From: Azophilus sp964638775 | Lineage (GTDB): Bacteria; Pseudomonadota; Gammaproteobacteria; Pseudomonadales; Azotimanducaceae | Reading direction: 5' to 3' | DNA length: 60,051 nucleotides | NCBI GenBank assembly: GCA_964638775.1 | Contig: CAZWZH010000197.1 | Location: 1-60,051 of the forward strand | In this document: one piece after another, positions 1 to 9,844 of the stretch | Layout: each line of letters opens with the position of its first letter | Position numbering within the stretch: position 1 is the first letter of the stretch | Position numbers and translations under genes: made by a program | The notes under the pieces: model-generated | What the model was told of the DNA's origin: nothing | What the model saw: only the letters and a program-made list of their open reading frames with translations | Databases searched by the model: none

Positions 1-401
1 CCGCCCTGGTCGGTCCCGCCGAGCGCCAGGCGCTCCACCGCGCCGTCGTCCTGACGCGTGAATACGTAGATGGAGCGCCGGCGGGCGGCGAAGGTGGTCG
101 GCGATGTGATCGACCAGAAGACAGGATCCTCGGCGTACTCGCGCATCGACAGGATCCACATGCGCACATCGTATACCGCCATCAGCCGGGGCAGCACCCG
201 CCCGATGCGCAGTTCCAGCCACTCCTGCTGTTCAGCTGCCTGTTCGCGCAATGTCGGTAGGGGATGGATGCGGGCGGGAGCGTGTTCGGGGACAAATGCC
301 GGCTTCTGCGCCAATGCCCTGTCCGCCGGCACGATGGCCAGGGACAGGGCCAGAAGCGCTGCGCTGCCGAGACGAGGACACATGCGGGCTGGTGGCGTCA
401 A
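1..401 (-). CDS. M24-family metallopeptidase (Xaa-Pro aminopeptidase-like), 5' part only
   Basis: Only the first about 133 codons are present; the rest lies beyond the window start. The N-terminus is a signal peptide (hydrophobic run ALLALSLAIVP, cleavage near ALA-Q), so the protein is exported. After it comes a stretch with the flavour of the creatinase/prolidase N-terminal domain of secreted M24 peptidases (QQEWLELRIGRVLPRLM, then MWILSMREYAEDP and a FAARRRSIYVF strand). The metal-binding pita-bread domain is not in view, so catalysis cannot be judged. I chose a TTG start because AGGAG lies nine bases upstream of it; an ATG 18 bases further in has no ribosome-binding site. Divergent from the glp operon. 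Family assignment is from remembered similarity. Confidence 0.7.
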   Translation of the reverse strand, partial: MTPPARMCPRLGSAALLALSLAIVPADRALAQKPAFVPEHAPARIHPLPTLREQAAEQQEWLELRIGRVLPRLMAVYDVRMWILSMREYAEDPVFWSITSPTTFAARRRSIYVFTRQDDGAVERLALGGTDQG

Positions 402-414
402 GATGCTCTACTCC

Positions 415-432
415 TGGATTCTCGTGAATCCA
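415..432. promoter_or_regulatory. Inverted repeat between divergent genes
   Basis: Perfect 7-bp arms TGGATTC and GAATCCA separated by TCGT, in the gap between the M24 gene and glpS. It could be an operator for either transcription unit. It lies just upstream of the M24 ribosome-binding site. No clear -35/-10 pair was found for glpS. Confidence 0.3.
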
Positions 433-508
433 TCGTAGTGTCTTGTGCAATGGATTTCCTCGGTTGACGCAAACGCGGTCGCCTTCACGACGCCGAAAAA
501 GAGTATAA

Positions 509-1489
509 ATGGGCATGCTTTCAGTTACCGGACTCGACCTGGGCGGGAAAAACCGCTTCTCGCACCGATTCGCCGCCGGGGCCATCACGGTGGTGATCGG
601 TCGCAACAATTCCGGCAAGACCCGGCTCGCGCGCGCAATCGCCGGCCTGGAGACATCGCCCCCGGGCACCCTGAGCATCGACGGCGACGACATCAGTCAC
701 CAGGATGCCCGCGCACGCTCGGTGGGCCTCGTCTACCAGGCATTCGTGAACTATCCCAATTGGAACGTCTTCCGAAACATCGCTTCGCCCCTCCATGCCC
801 GGGGCGTCGATGCGGCCGGGATCGACCGTACGGTGCGGCAACTGGCCGGCCGGCTCAGGATCGGCGACCTGCTGGACCGTTTCCCGCACGAACTGTCCGG
901 AGGCCAGCAGCAACGGGTGGCCATCGCGCGGGCGCTCGCCCAAGCCGGGCGGGTGCTCGTCATGGACGAACCGCTGGTCAATCTCGACTACAAGCTGCGC
1001 GAGGAACTGGAGTCGCAACTGCGGGAACTGCTGCTCGATCAGGGTCCGGTTGTGGTGTACACGACTTCCGATCCGCGGGATGCCTTCAATCTCGCCGACG
1101 AAGTGGTGCTGCTCGACGGACGGGAAAAGCTGCAGAGCGGTTCGCCGCTGGGCGTGTACCGGGCTCCAGTTTCGGTTCAGGCGGCCGACCTCATGAGCAA
1201 CCCCGGCGTGAACCTTCTGGACACCGGTGCAGCGCTCCGTCCCGAGCACCTCTCGATGAGCCGCCGCACCGCCGGCGACCTCTGTTTCGAGGGGGAGCTC
1301 GAAAGCCTGGAGACGAGCGGCGCGGAGACCTGGTTGCACTGCCGGGTAGGCGAGCGCGACTGGGTGGCGCGGCTGCCGGGCATGTTCCATCGGCCGCTCG
1401 GCGCCCCTGTCCGGCTCTATGCCCATCGCAACGACCTGATCCGTTTCGACGGCCCGTCGCCCGGAGTGGCTGCCGATGGCGGCAATTGA
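509..1489 (+). CDS. glpS: ABC transporter ATPase, GlpS-like (glycerol uptake), H-loop His replaced
   Basis: One of two ATPases energising a six-gene sugar-alcohol importer. 326 residues: Walker A GRNNSGKT (31-38), Q-loop Gln77, canonical signature LSGGQ (129-133), Walker B VLVMDEP (149-155), then a C-terminal TOBE-like regulatory domain. The switch His that normally follows (YVTHD) is Ser187 here (YTTSD), so this subunit probably cannot complete its own hydrolytic site. Its partner glpT overlaps it by 14 bases and has the complementary defect. The gene set and order match the rhizobial GlpSTPQUV glycerol transporter as I remember it, so the symbol rests on synteny plus family. No glpK or glpD is nearby. 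Substrate is inferred. Confidence 0.82.
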   Translation: MGMLSVTGLDLGGKNRFSHRFAAGAITVVIGRNNSGKTRLARAIAGLETSPPGTLSIDGDDISHQDARARSVGLVYQAFVNYPNWNVFRNIASPLHARGVDAAGIDRTVRQLAGRLRIGDLLDRFPHELSGGQQQRVAIARALAQAGRVLVMDEPLVNLDYKLREELESQLRELLLDQGPVVVYTTSDPRDAFNLADEVVLLDGREKLQSGSPLGVYRAPVSVQAADLMSNPGVNLLDTGAALRPEHLSMSRRTAGDLCFEGELESLETSGAETWLHCRVGERDWVARLPGMFHRPLGAPVRLYAHRNDLIRFDGPSPGVAADGGN

Positions 1490-2552
1490 AATCCGCGGGC
1501 TGCAGCACCGGTACACCGAAGCGGAGGCCGTTCTCGACGGCATCGACCTAAAGCTCTCCGACGGAGAGGCGCACGCCGTTCTCGGCGGCTCCGGGGCCGG
1601 CAAGACGACCCTGCTCAACCTGCTGGCAGGCCTGCTGCAACCGCGCGCCGGATCCATCCGCTTCGACGGACGCGACGTTACCCGGCTCGGCGGCGCCGGG
1701 CGCAACGTGGCCCAGGTGTTCCAGTTCCCGGTGCTGTATCCCTCACTCTGCGTCGCGGACAACATCGGCTTCGCGCTCGGCAACCGGGGCTGGAAGAAGC
1801 CGGCCGTGCGCGACAGGATCGCCGAAGTCGCCGAACTGCTGGAAATCGCGCCGCTACTGGGCAGGTGGCCCCGAGCCCTGTCGCTGTTCGAGAAGCAGTT
1901 GGTGGCCATCGCCCGCGCCCTGGCCCGTCCCGACGTGGCGGTGGTGCTCCTCGACGAACCGCTCACCGCCGTGGAGCCGGCCACCAAGTGGCGTCTGCGC
2001 CGGGCGCTGAAAACGATCCAGCAGGAACTCCGCCTGACGATGGTCTATGTCACCCACGATCAGTCGGAGGCACTGACGTTCGCCGATCGCATCACCATGC
2101 TGCACCGGGGCGCCGCCCTGCAGACTGGCACCCCTTCCGAGCTGTACGAGGCACCGTCCCATACCGAGGTTGCCCGATTCATCGGTTCCCCCGGCATGAA
2201 CCTGGTCGATGCCGAGATGCGCGGCGGCCAGTTATTCATCGGCGAACGGGCCATAACGGCCAGCGGCCTGTCCGATGGACCCTGTGTAACGGGATTCCGC
2301 CCCGAGTGGGCAACCATCGAGACGGAAGCCGCTGCAGTCAGGGAAGGCATACCGATTGCCGTGGATACCGTTCGCCCACTCGGAACCGAAGACGGCAACC
2401 CGGTGGTTCTGGTAACCGCGAGCCTTGACGGAAAGCCCGTTCACGTTCGCCAGCGGCTGGAAAAGCTCCAAGCCGGCCCCGCGTACCTGCGCCTCGACCC
2501 CGAGCGGCTTGTCACCTATCGCAACGAGCGTTTGGTAACCCATGCCAGCTAG
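1476..2552 (+). CDS. glpT: ABC transporter ATPase, GlpT-like, signature motif degenerate
   Basis: Second ATPase of the importer, 358 residues of the MalK/UgpC type with a C-terminal TOBE-like domain. Walker A GGSGAGKT (37-44), Q83, Walker B VVLLDEP and the switch His194 (YVTHD) are intact. The ABC signature, normally LSGGQ, reads LSLFE (135-139), and the D-loop Asp is Glu (TAVE). Combined with glpS, which has a good signature but no switch His, a head-to-tail dimer would have one complete ATP site and one doubly degenerate site. Translationally coupled to glpS by a 14-base overlap. Note that this rhizobial-type GlpT is unrelated to the E. coli glycerol-3-phosphate antiporter of the same name. 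Confidence 0.82.
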   Translation: MAAIEIRGLQHRYTEAEAVLDGIDLKLSDGEAHAVLGGSGAGKTTLLNLLAGLLQPRAGSIRFDGRDVTRLGGAGRNVAQVFQFPVLYPSLCVADNIGFALGNRGWKKPAVRDRIAEVAELLEIAPLLGRWPRALSLFEKQLVAIARALARPDVAVVLLDEPLTAVEPATKWRLRRALKTIQQELRLTMVYVTHDQSEALTFADRITMLHRGAALQTGTPSELYEAPSHTEVARFIGSPGMNLVDAEMRGGQLFIGERAITASGLSDGPCVTGFRPEWATIETEAAAVREGIPIAVDTVRPLGTEDGNPVVLVTASLDGKPVHVRQRLEKLQAGPAYLRLDPERLVTYRNERLVTHAS

Positions 2553-2701
2553 CGGTTTTCACTTGGCGACCGGCACGATGACGCCCAGAGAAGTGGTTAC
2601 TTCGACAAGAGTTCACCTATTGGGGCAATCGGGGGATGACGCGCACAGACACAGAACAGACGCCCGAATTCGCTCCGGTACGATCCGGAGGCTGACCCGC
2701 C

Positions 2702-3562
2702 GTGCGTAACGACAGGGCATGGCTGGCGGTTCTGCCCGTGGTCATCGTGGTGGCGTTCACCGCCATCGTGCCCCTGATGACGGTGGTCAACTATTCCGTT
2801 CAGGACATCTTCGATGTCGATACGCGCATCTTCGTGGGCCTCGACTGGTATCGGGAGACCCTTCGCGACCCGCGCTTCATCGACGCCCTGCTCCGGCAGG
2901 TGCTGTTCAGCGGCCTCGTGCTGGCGATCGAGGTGCCGCTCGGCATCTGGATCGCCCGGGCCGTTCCGCGCGAAGGCCCCGCTACCGCCGCGTTCCTGAT
3001 CGTGCTGGCCATCCCGCTGCTGATTCCCTGGAACGTGGTGGGCACCATCTGGCAGATCTTCGCGCGGCCGGATATCGGGCTCCTGGGAGCGGCCGTCACT
3101 GCCGTCGGGCTTTCCTACAACTACACCGGCTCCGCGCTGGATGCCTGGATCACCCTGCTGCTGATGGACGTCTGGCACTGGACATCCCTGGTGGCGCTGC
3201 TGGCCTTCGCCGGCCTCGCATCGATTCCCCGGGCCTGCTACCAGGCGGCGGAACTCGACGGCGCGAACGCCTGGCAGGTGTTCCGCTACGTGGAAATGCC
3301 GCGCCTGCGCGCCGTGCTGACCATCGCCGTGATGCTGCGCCTGATGGACAGCCTGATGATCTACACGGAACCCTTCGTGCTCACCGGCGGCGGTCCCGGC
3401 AACAGCACCACTTTCCTCAGCCAGTATCTCACCAGCATGGCGGTGGGCCAGTTCGACCTCGGCCCGGCGGCCGCGTTTTCCGTGCTCTATTTCCTGCTCA
3501 TCCTGCTGCTTTGCTGGCTCTTCTACACCTCGGTGATGAAGGGGGGCGCCAATGACCGCTGA
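2702..3562 (+). CDS. glpP: ABC transporter permease, GlpP-like
   Basis: Inner-membrane permease of the MalF/UgpA type, 286 residues with about six hydrophobic segments starting at LAVLPVVIVVAFTAIVP. The cytoplasmic coupling (EAA) loop is visible as YQAAELDGANAWQVFRYVE, which contacts the ATPases. The GTG start is preceded by CCGGAGG at good spacing, and no longer in-frame start is available. It follows glpT after a 149-base gap and overlaps glpQ by 11 bases, so the two permeases are co-translated and should form a heterodimer. Substrate (glycerol) is inferred from the operon as a whole. Confidence 0.85.
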   Translation: MRNDRAWLAVLPVVIVVAFTAIVPLMTVVNYSVQDIFDVDTRIFVGLDWYRETLRDPRFIDALLRQVLFSGLVLAIEVPLGIWIARAVPREGPATAAFLIVLAIPLLIPWNVVGTIWQIFARPDIGLLGAAVTAVGLSYNYTGSALDAWITLLLMDVWHWTSLVALLAFAGLASIPRACYQAAELDGANAWQVFRYVEMPRLRAVLTIAVMLRLMDSLMIYTEPFVLTGGGPGNSTTFLSQYLTSMAVGQFDLGPAAAFSVLYFLLILLLCWLFYTSVMKGGANDR

Positions 3563-4361
3563 CCCCCGCAAAGCCCATTGGACGCTGTACCTGTACTGCG
3601 GCTGGCTGCTGCTGCCCCTGTACTGGCTCCTCACCATGGCCGTGAAGCGCAATCAGGACATCACGGGGACGCTGGAAGTGATTCCCGCGAGGCCGACGCT
3701 GGACAACTTCATCGAGATCTTCACCAACCCGGTCTGGTACGAAGCCTTCGCCAACTCGCTCACGTACGTGGTCGTCAACACCCTGGTGTCGGTCGCCGTC
3801 GCGCTGCCTGCCGCCTATGCCTTCTCGCGTTACCGTTTCCTCGGCGACCGGCACCTCTTCTTCTGGCTGCTGACCAACCGCATGGCCCCGCCCGCGGTCT
3901 TCCTGCTGCCCTTCTTCCAGCTCTACTCCGCCATCGGCCTGTTCGACACGCCGTTCGCAGTGGCCCTTGCGCACTGCCTGTTCACCGTTCCGCTCGCCGT
4001 GTGGATCCTGGAAGGCTTCATGTCCGCCGTGCCCCGGGAACTGGACGAGATGGCCCGCGTCGACGGCCATTCCCGGGCCTGGTTCTTCTTCCGCATCTTC
4101 ATCCCGGTGATTCGCAGCGGCATCGGCGTGACGGTGTTCTTCTGCTTCATGTTCAGTTGGGTGGAACTGCTGATCGCCCGAACGCTCACGGCCAGCGACG
4201 CCAAGCCCATCGTCGTGGTGATGACCCGCACCGTAAGCGCCGCGGGTCTCGACTGGGGCGTGCTGGCGGCGGCCGGGGTATTGACCATCCTGCCCGGCAT
4301 CGCCGTCGTCTGGTTCGTACGCCGGCACCTCGTCAAGGGCTTCGCGATGGGGCGCGTCTGA
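3552..4361 (+). CDS. glpQ: ABC transporter permease, GlpQ-like
   Basis: Second permease, MalG/UgpE type, 269 residues, about six membrane segments. The EAA loop is seen as ELDEMARVDGHSRAWFFFRI. The stop codon shares TGATG with the start of the next gene, giving strict coupling. It pairs with the preceding permease to form the transmembrane channel. Should not be confused with the E. coli phosphodiesterase of the same symbol. Confidence 0.85.
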   Translation: MTADPRKAHWTLYLYCGWLLLPLYWLLTMAVKRNQDITGTLEVIPARPTLDNFIEIFTNPVWYEAFANSLTYVVVNTLVSVAVALPAAYAFSRYRFLGDRHLFFWLLTNRMAPPAVFLLPFFQLYSAIGLFDTPFAVALAHCLFTVPLAVWILEGFMSAVPRELDEMARVDGHSRAWFFFRIFIPVIRSGIGVTVFFCFMFSWVELLIARTLTASDAKPIVVVMTRTVSAAGLDWGVLAAAGVLTILPGIAVVWFVRRHLVKGFAMGRV

Positions 4362-4633
4362 TGGCGTGGATGGCCTGGACCTGGCCGACGGCCACCTTCT
4401 TCGCAAGCGTCGCGCTGGCGCTCACCGCCATGACGCTCGCCGAACTGCGCTGGCCCACCGCCGAACGCCGGGGCTGGCTGCCGATACCGACCACCCGCGG
4501 CGACCGCTTTTTTATCAGCCTGCTCGGCAGCGCATTCATTCATGTTCTGTGGCTGGCGGCAACCGACCTGCCGGTTGCCGGTGCCGGCTTGCTCAGCCTT
4601 GGTTACGCCGCGGTCGTGATGACCAGAGGTTAA
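4361..4633 (+). CDS. glpU: DUF2160-type small membrane protein, GlpU-like
   Basis: A 90-residue protein with two likely membrane segments (ATFFASVALALTAMTLAEL and near FISLLGSAFIHVLWLAA, then a third weaker one LLSLGYAAVVM). In the rhizobial glycerol importer a small DUF2160 membrane protein sits at exactly this operon position; its role is not known to me. The start ATG overlaps the stop of glpQ (TGATG). Its presence is the best single argument that this operon is the GlpSTPQUV type rather than a generic sugar importer. Confidence 0.75.
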   Translation: MAWMAWTWPTATFFASVALALTAMTLAELRWPTAERRGWLPIPTTRGDRFFISLLGSAFIHVLWLAATDLPVAGAGLLSLGYAAVVMTRG

Positions 4634-4819
4634 GCGGGGAAGACTCGCCCCGGCAGTTTTCTCCCCGGCAACCGGCGCGCTAACACGCAAGGAACACTGA
4701 TCGTTTGCAGGGAGAGATTGTTCCACACTCCGATTCAAGCAAGACGCCAGCGACGGACGGTTCTCTCTTTTGTTAATCTTCGACCGCCATACCCGGTTAC
4801 AAAAGGGGCCGAAAAACAC

Positions 4820-6559
<1,740 letters not shown>

Positions 6560-6565
6560 AATCGA

Positions 6566-7192
6566 ATGAGATCCACCATGGGCTTTTACGAAAATCAGAT
6601 ACTTCCGCACATGATCAACCTTGCCTGCGGGGCGAAACCGGTTCGCAAGCAACGCGAAAAGGTGGTGCCTCAGGCCGAGGGCAGGGTTCTCGAAGTGGGG
6701 ATGGGATCCGGCCTCAACATCGAGTTCTACAACCCGGACAAGGTCGAGATGGTCTGGGGGCTCGAGCCCTCGGAGGGAATGCGGAAGAAAGCCTGGCCCC
6801 GCGTGCAGGCTGCCCCCTTCAGGCTGGAATGGCTGGACCTGCCGGGGGAGGAGATACCCCTGGAGGACAACAGCGCCGACTCGATCGTTGTGACGTATAC
6901 GCTTTGCACCATTCCCGACTGGAAAGCGGCGCTCGAACAGATGCGGCGCGTACTCAAGCCCGGCGGAAAGCTGCTCTTCAGCGAGCACGGTGCGGCGCCC
7001 GATGAGGCGGTGAGGCGCTGGCAGGACCGGATCACCCCCTTATGGAAAAAGATTGCCGGCGGTTGCCATTTGAACAGGGAAATCCCCCGCCTGTTCGGGG
7101 AAGGGGGTTTCACCGTAAGGCAATTGGAAACGATGTACGTGCCGTCAACGCCGAAGATCGCGGGATATACCTATTGGGGGTATGCGGCCTGA
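6566..7192 (+). CDS. Class I SAM-dependent methyltransferase
   Basis: 208-residue Rossmann-fold methyltransferase: SAM motif VLEVGMGSG (41-49), an acidic LEPSEGM strand, post-motif DSIVVTYTLCTIPDW and VLKPGGKLLFSEHG. The start of the fold (MGFYENQILPHMINLACG) resembles a family of small bacterial methyltransferases related to METTL7. The substrate is unknown. It begins six bases after the glpV stop, so it is likely the last gene of the glp operon. An AGGAAAG sequence inside the glpV end suits the first ATG; an internal ATG twelve bases on gives the N-terminus more usual for relatives. Family call is firm, role is not. Confidence 0.8.
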   Translation: MRSTMGFYENQILPHMINLACGAKPVRKQREKVVPQAEGRVLEVGMGSGLNIEFYNPDKVEMVWGLEPSEGMRKKAWPRVQAAPFRLEWLDLPGEEIPLEDNSADSIVVTYTLCTIPDWKAALEQMRRVLKPGGKLLFSEHGAAPDEAVRRWQDRITPLWKKIAGGCHLNREIPRLFGEGGFTVRQLETMYVPSTPKIAGYTYWGYAA

Positions 7193-7478
7193 GACGACCC
7201 GGCAGGTTAGCTCCTGATCGCCCTCCTCCGCAGCGCGCACGCTTCCACCCTGCCACGAGCAAATGAACCGTATCGAAACGGCTTTTTCAACGACTGAGTT
7301 GAACGCTTGCCGCACATCAGGTGACCCGGTCGGGGCAGGTTCGTTCAATGACTGGCTCCCAGTGGCCGACGCTGTTGTTTGCGAGTATCTTGCGACCTGC
7401 GAACCCTGACGGTGAGAGCTGCCCGCTCTACGTTGGGGAACGGACCAGACGGGCGCTAATTCCAACGAGGATTGCTGT

Positions 7479-9458
7479 ATGCGACTTTCCGAAGCAACCA
7501 TCCTGACCTGCATTCTGTTGTCGCTCGCTTTGCCAGGCACAGCCAATGCGCAGCGGGCTCAAACGCTCGAACTGCTTTCCGAGACCGCCGCTTTTTTCGC
7601 CAAGCGGCCGTTCGTTCACAACATTTCGATCTCCCCGGACGGCAGCAAGCTGATGGTCGCCGCCGACTCCGACGGAGATCAGACCATCACTTTTCTCGAT
7701 GCGAATTCGACGGAAGCGCTCCATGTCGTGGAGTTCGACAACCGATGGCGCCTCGGCGGTACCGCATGGGTCTCGAACGACGCCCTGGTTGTCTCCCCGT
7801 ATTACCAGCCCATGCGCCGGAACTTCAGCGTGCCATCCGGGAATCTGTCACTCGTTTACGCCAACGACAGGCAACCCAAGGTTCTGGTGGGCCCCCTGGC
7901 CGGAATCAACAGAACCGGCGCATTGGCCGGCCGGCCTGAAAACCGCCTCGGCGCGATACTGCTCGACCCCTTGCGCGAAAAGAAAGACTGGATTCTCGTG
8001 CAGACCTTCGACGGCAACGGCACGGGGTTCGCCGAATTGCAACTCCGCTCCGGGCGGCTGCGAAACAAGACCCGCGGGCCAAGCCGGTTCTGCCGGTTCG
8101 CCGTGGACAGCAACGGTCAGGTGCGGTTCTGTTCGGTGCAGGACCTGAAAACCGACCTGGCCACCATTTTCGAATTGTCCGACTCAGGCTGGAACGCAAT
8201 CCACGTCAGCGGAAAACCGGCTCGCGCAAGAGTGCTGAGTGCCTCGGGGGATGATGGGCTCCCCCTCGTGCTGGCGGACGCTGGCAAGGCCGGCACCTCA
8301 AGCCTGTTCTCGCTGGCTTCATACCTGAAAGGCGGCGACCCGCTGTTTTCGGATCCCGTGTTCGACTTCTGGGGCATCAAGGGTTCTCGCAACACCGGCG
8401 TGTGGGCCATATCCAATCCGAATCCGATACCCGGGTTCATCTACCCCGAGAACGGAAATCCCTCCGGCCGGATTCTCGCCGGGGTCCACAGGTCGCTGGC
8501 AGACGCCTTCCCCTCGCATTTCATCGATTTCACGGGAGTCGATGCCGCCTACGAAAAGTTCATCGCCAGAGTGTCCAGCGACACATCACCAGGTAGGTTC
8601 CTTCTGTTTGACCGGAAAAAGAATGAGCTCAGGCAACTCGCGGACAGAATGCCCTGGTTGGCCGAGCGCCCCCTCGCCAACAAGGCGCCCTTCACCTTTC
8701 GAACTGGGGACGGCCTCACCCTGCACGGTTTCCTCACCAGAGCCATCACCGATGCACCGGAACGGTCGCCCTCGATCGTTCTGGTCCATGGAGGACCCCA
8801 TGGACCCTTCGATACCTTTCACTACGAGCGGGAAATCCAGTTTCTGGCAGCAATCGGCCTGAACGTAATTCAGGTCAACTTCCGCGGCAGCGGCGGCTTC
8901 GGGCAGGCCTTTATCGAGAGTGGATACCGGGAATGGTCCAGGCTCATGGTAGACGACGTGATCGCCGGATTCCGGTCGCTGGTCGGGAAGGAAATCGGCG
9001 AGGACGCTTGCATCTACGGTGCAAGCTATGGGGCGTTCAATGCACTCAGCGCCGCCTTCCGGGCACCCGATGCATTCGTGTGTGCCGCGGGCCACGTCGG
9101 CGTCTACAGTCTGCCTGAAATGTTCAGGGGGGGAGACATACCGGAGACCGAGGAGGGTCTCGCCTACCTGAAGCGTGTACTCGGAGAGGACGTCTCAGTT
9201 CACCGGGCGGACTCTCCCGCCTTCAACGCCGGAAAAATCAAGATGCCCGTATTCCTGTCGGCCGGCAGCGACGACGTGCGCGCTCCCCAGAAGCAGACGA
9301 AGATCATGGCGGCCGCGCTCAAGGCGGCCGGCAAGCGGCCAACAGAAATGTACATCGACAGGGAAGGACATGGTTTTGCCTCGGCGGAGAACGAGGCCGA
9401 GCGCCTGGTAGCACTCGGCGAGTTTTTTGCGGACCACCTGTCAACAATGGCCAGATAG
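7479..9458 (+). CDS. Secreted S9-family peptidase (prolyl oligopeptidase type)
   Basis: 659 residues with a signal peptide (ILLSLALPGTANAQ). An N-terminal half of beta-propeller character (ISISPDGSKLMVAADSDG) is followed by the alpha/beta-hydrolase domain: oxyanion region VLVHGGPHGPFD, nucleophile elbow GASYGAF with Ser516, Asp599 (AGSDDVRAP) and His631 (EGHGF). It cleaves short peptides, probably in the periplasm or outside. The elbow has Ala in place of the second Gly of the usual GxSYGG. It is followed on the same strand by a TonB-dependent receptor gene, 386 bases away, the same pair of functions as the second receptor/peptidase operon in this window. Substrate not predictable. Confidence 0.88.
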   Translation: MRLSEATILTCILLSLALPGTANAQRAQTLELLSETAAFFAKRPFVHNISISPDGSKLMVAADSDGDQTITFLDANSTEALHVVEFDNRWRLGGTAWVSNDALVVSPYYQPMRRNFSVPSGNLSLVYANDRQPKVLVGPLAGINRTGALAGRPENRLGAILLDPLREKKDWILVQTFDGNGTGFAELQLRSGRLRNKTRGPSRFCRFAVDSNGQVRFCSVQDLKTDLATIFELSDSGWNAIHVSGKPARARVLSASGDDGLPLVLADAGKAGTSSLFSLASYLKGGDPLFSDPVFDFWGIKGSRNTGVWAISNPNPIPGFIYPENGNPSGRILAGVHRSLADAFPSHFIDFTGVDAAYEKFIARVSSDTSPGRFLLFDRKKNELRQLADRMPWLAERPLANKAPFTFRTGDGLTLHGFLTRAITDAPERSPSIVLVHGGPHGPFDTFHYEREIQFLAAIGLNVIQVNFRGSGGFGQAFIESGYREWSRLMVDDVIAGFRSLVGKEIGEDACIYGASYGAFNALSAAFRAPDAFVCAAGHVGVYSLPEMFRGGDIPETEEGLAYLKRVLGEDVSVHRADSPAFNAGKIKMPVFLSAGSDDVRAPQKQTKIMAAALKAAGKRPTEMYIDREGHGFASAENEAERLVALGEFFADHLSTMAR

Positions 9459-9844
9459 CACAATCTTCGGTCAGGAGACGCGCCGGAGCGGCACTGACCG
9501 ACGCCCGGTTGACGCCCTTCGCAAGCCTGCAACGACAGTACCGACCGGTCAGCGAGGCGAGATTTTCTGAAGCCCGGAACGTTCGGATTCGGTACCGGGG
9601 TCGAATAGTCACAACTGACCGACTCATGCCCATGCGGGTACGACAACCCTTCCACAATTCCAGATTTCGTTAGTGTGAAATTATCATTAATAGATGATAA
9701 ATTTCCCGTTAACAGCCTGGCCTCCTGGGGTCTGCTGGAAAACATAAACGCGACCAATGCGAGTCGACCTGTCCAATTGGTCAGTCTCGCTCGCTGGTCC
9801 GAGAACATGGGGAGATTGCAATATTCGAACGCGACAAGCTCAGC
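9459..9844 (+). other. Gene-free stretch upstream of a TonB-dependent receptor
   Basis: No gene is supported here. It carries one perfect inverted repeat (listed separately), and ends with the receptor's ribosome-binding site GGGGAG. No convincing terminator for the preceding peptidase gene was seen. Confidence 0.5.
9681..9700. promoter_or_regulatory. AT-rich inverted repeat, possible operator of the receptor gene
   Basis: Perfect arms TTATCAT and ATGATAA with a six-base spacer TAATAG, in an AT-rich island within GC-rich DNA, 140 bases before the receptor start. It has some resemblance to Fur-type boxes (ATCATT/ATGATA elements) but does not fit the 7-1-7 pattern. Regulator unknown. Confidence 0.35.

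Noticed and set aside
521..1987. 488-codon minus-strand frame across glpS and glpT
   Set aside because: Ser/Arg/Pro-rich shadow without motifs; both plus-strand genes have full ATPase motif sets.
2637..2696. 19-codon frame between glpT and glpP (MTRTDTEQTPEF...)
   Set aside because: Out of frame with glpP, no ribosome-binding site of its own, and GGAGG in it serves the glpP GTG.
2597..3652. Long open frame on the minus strand opposite the permease genes
   Set aside because: Composition is that of an antisense shadow of GC-rich genes (His/Gln/Gly-rich, no domain). The plus-strand permeases are unmistakable.
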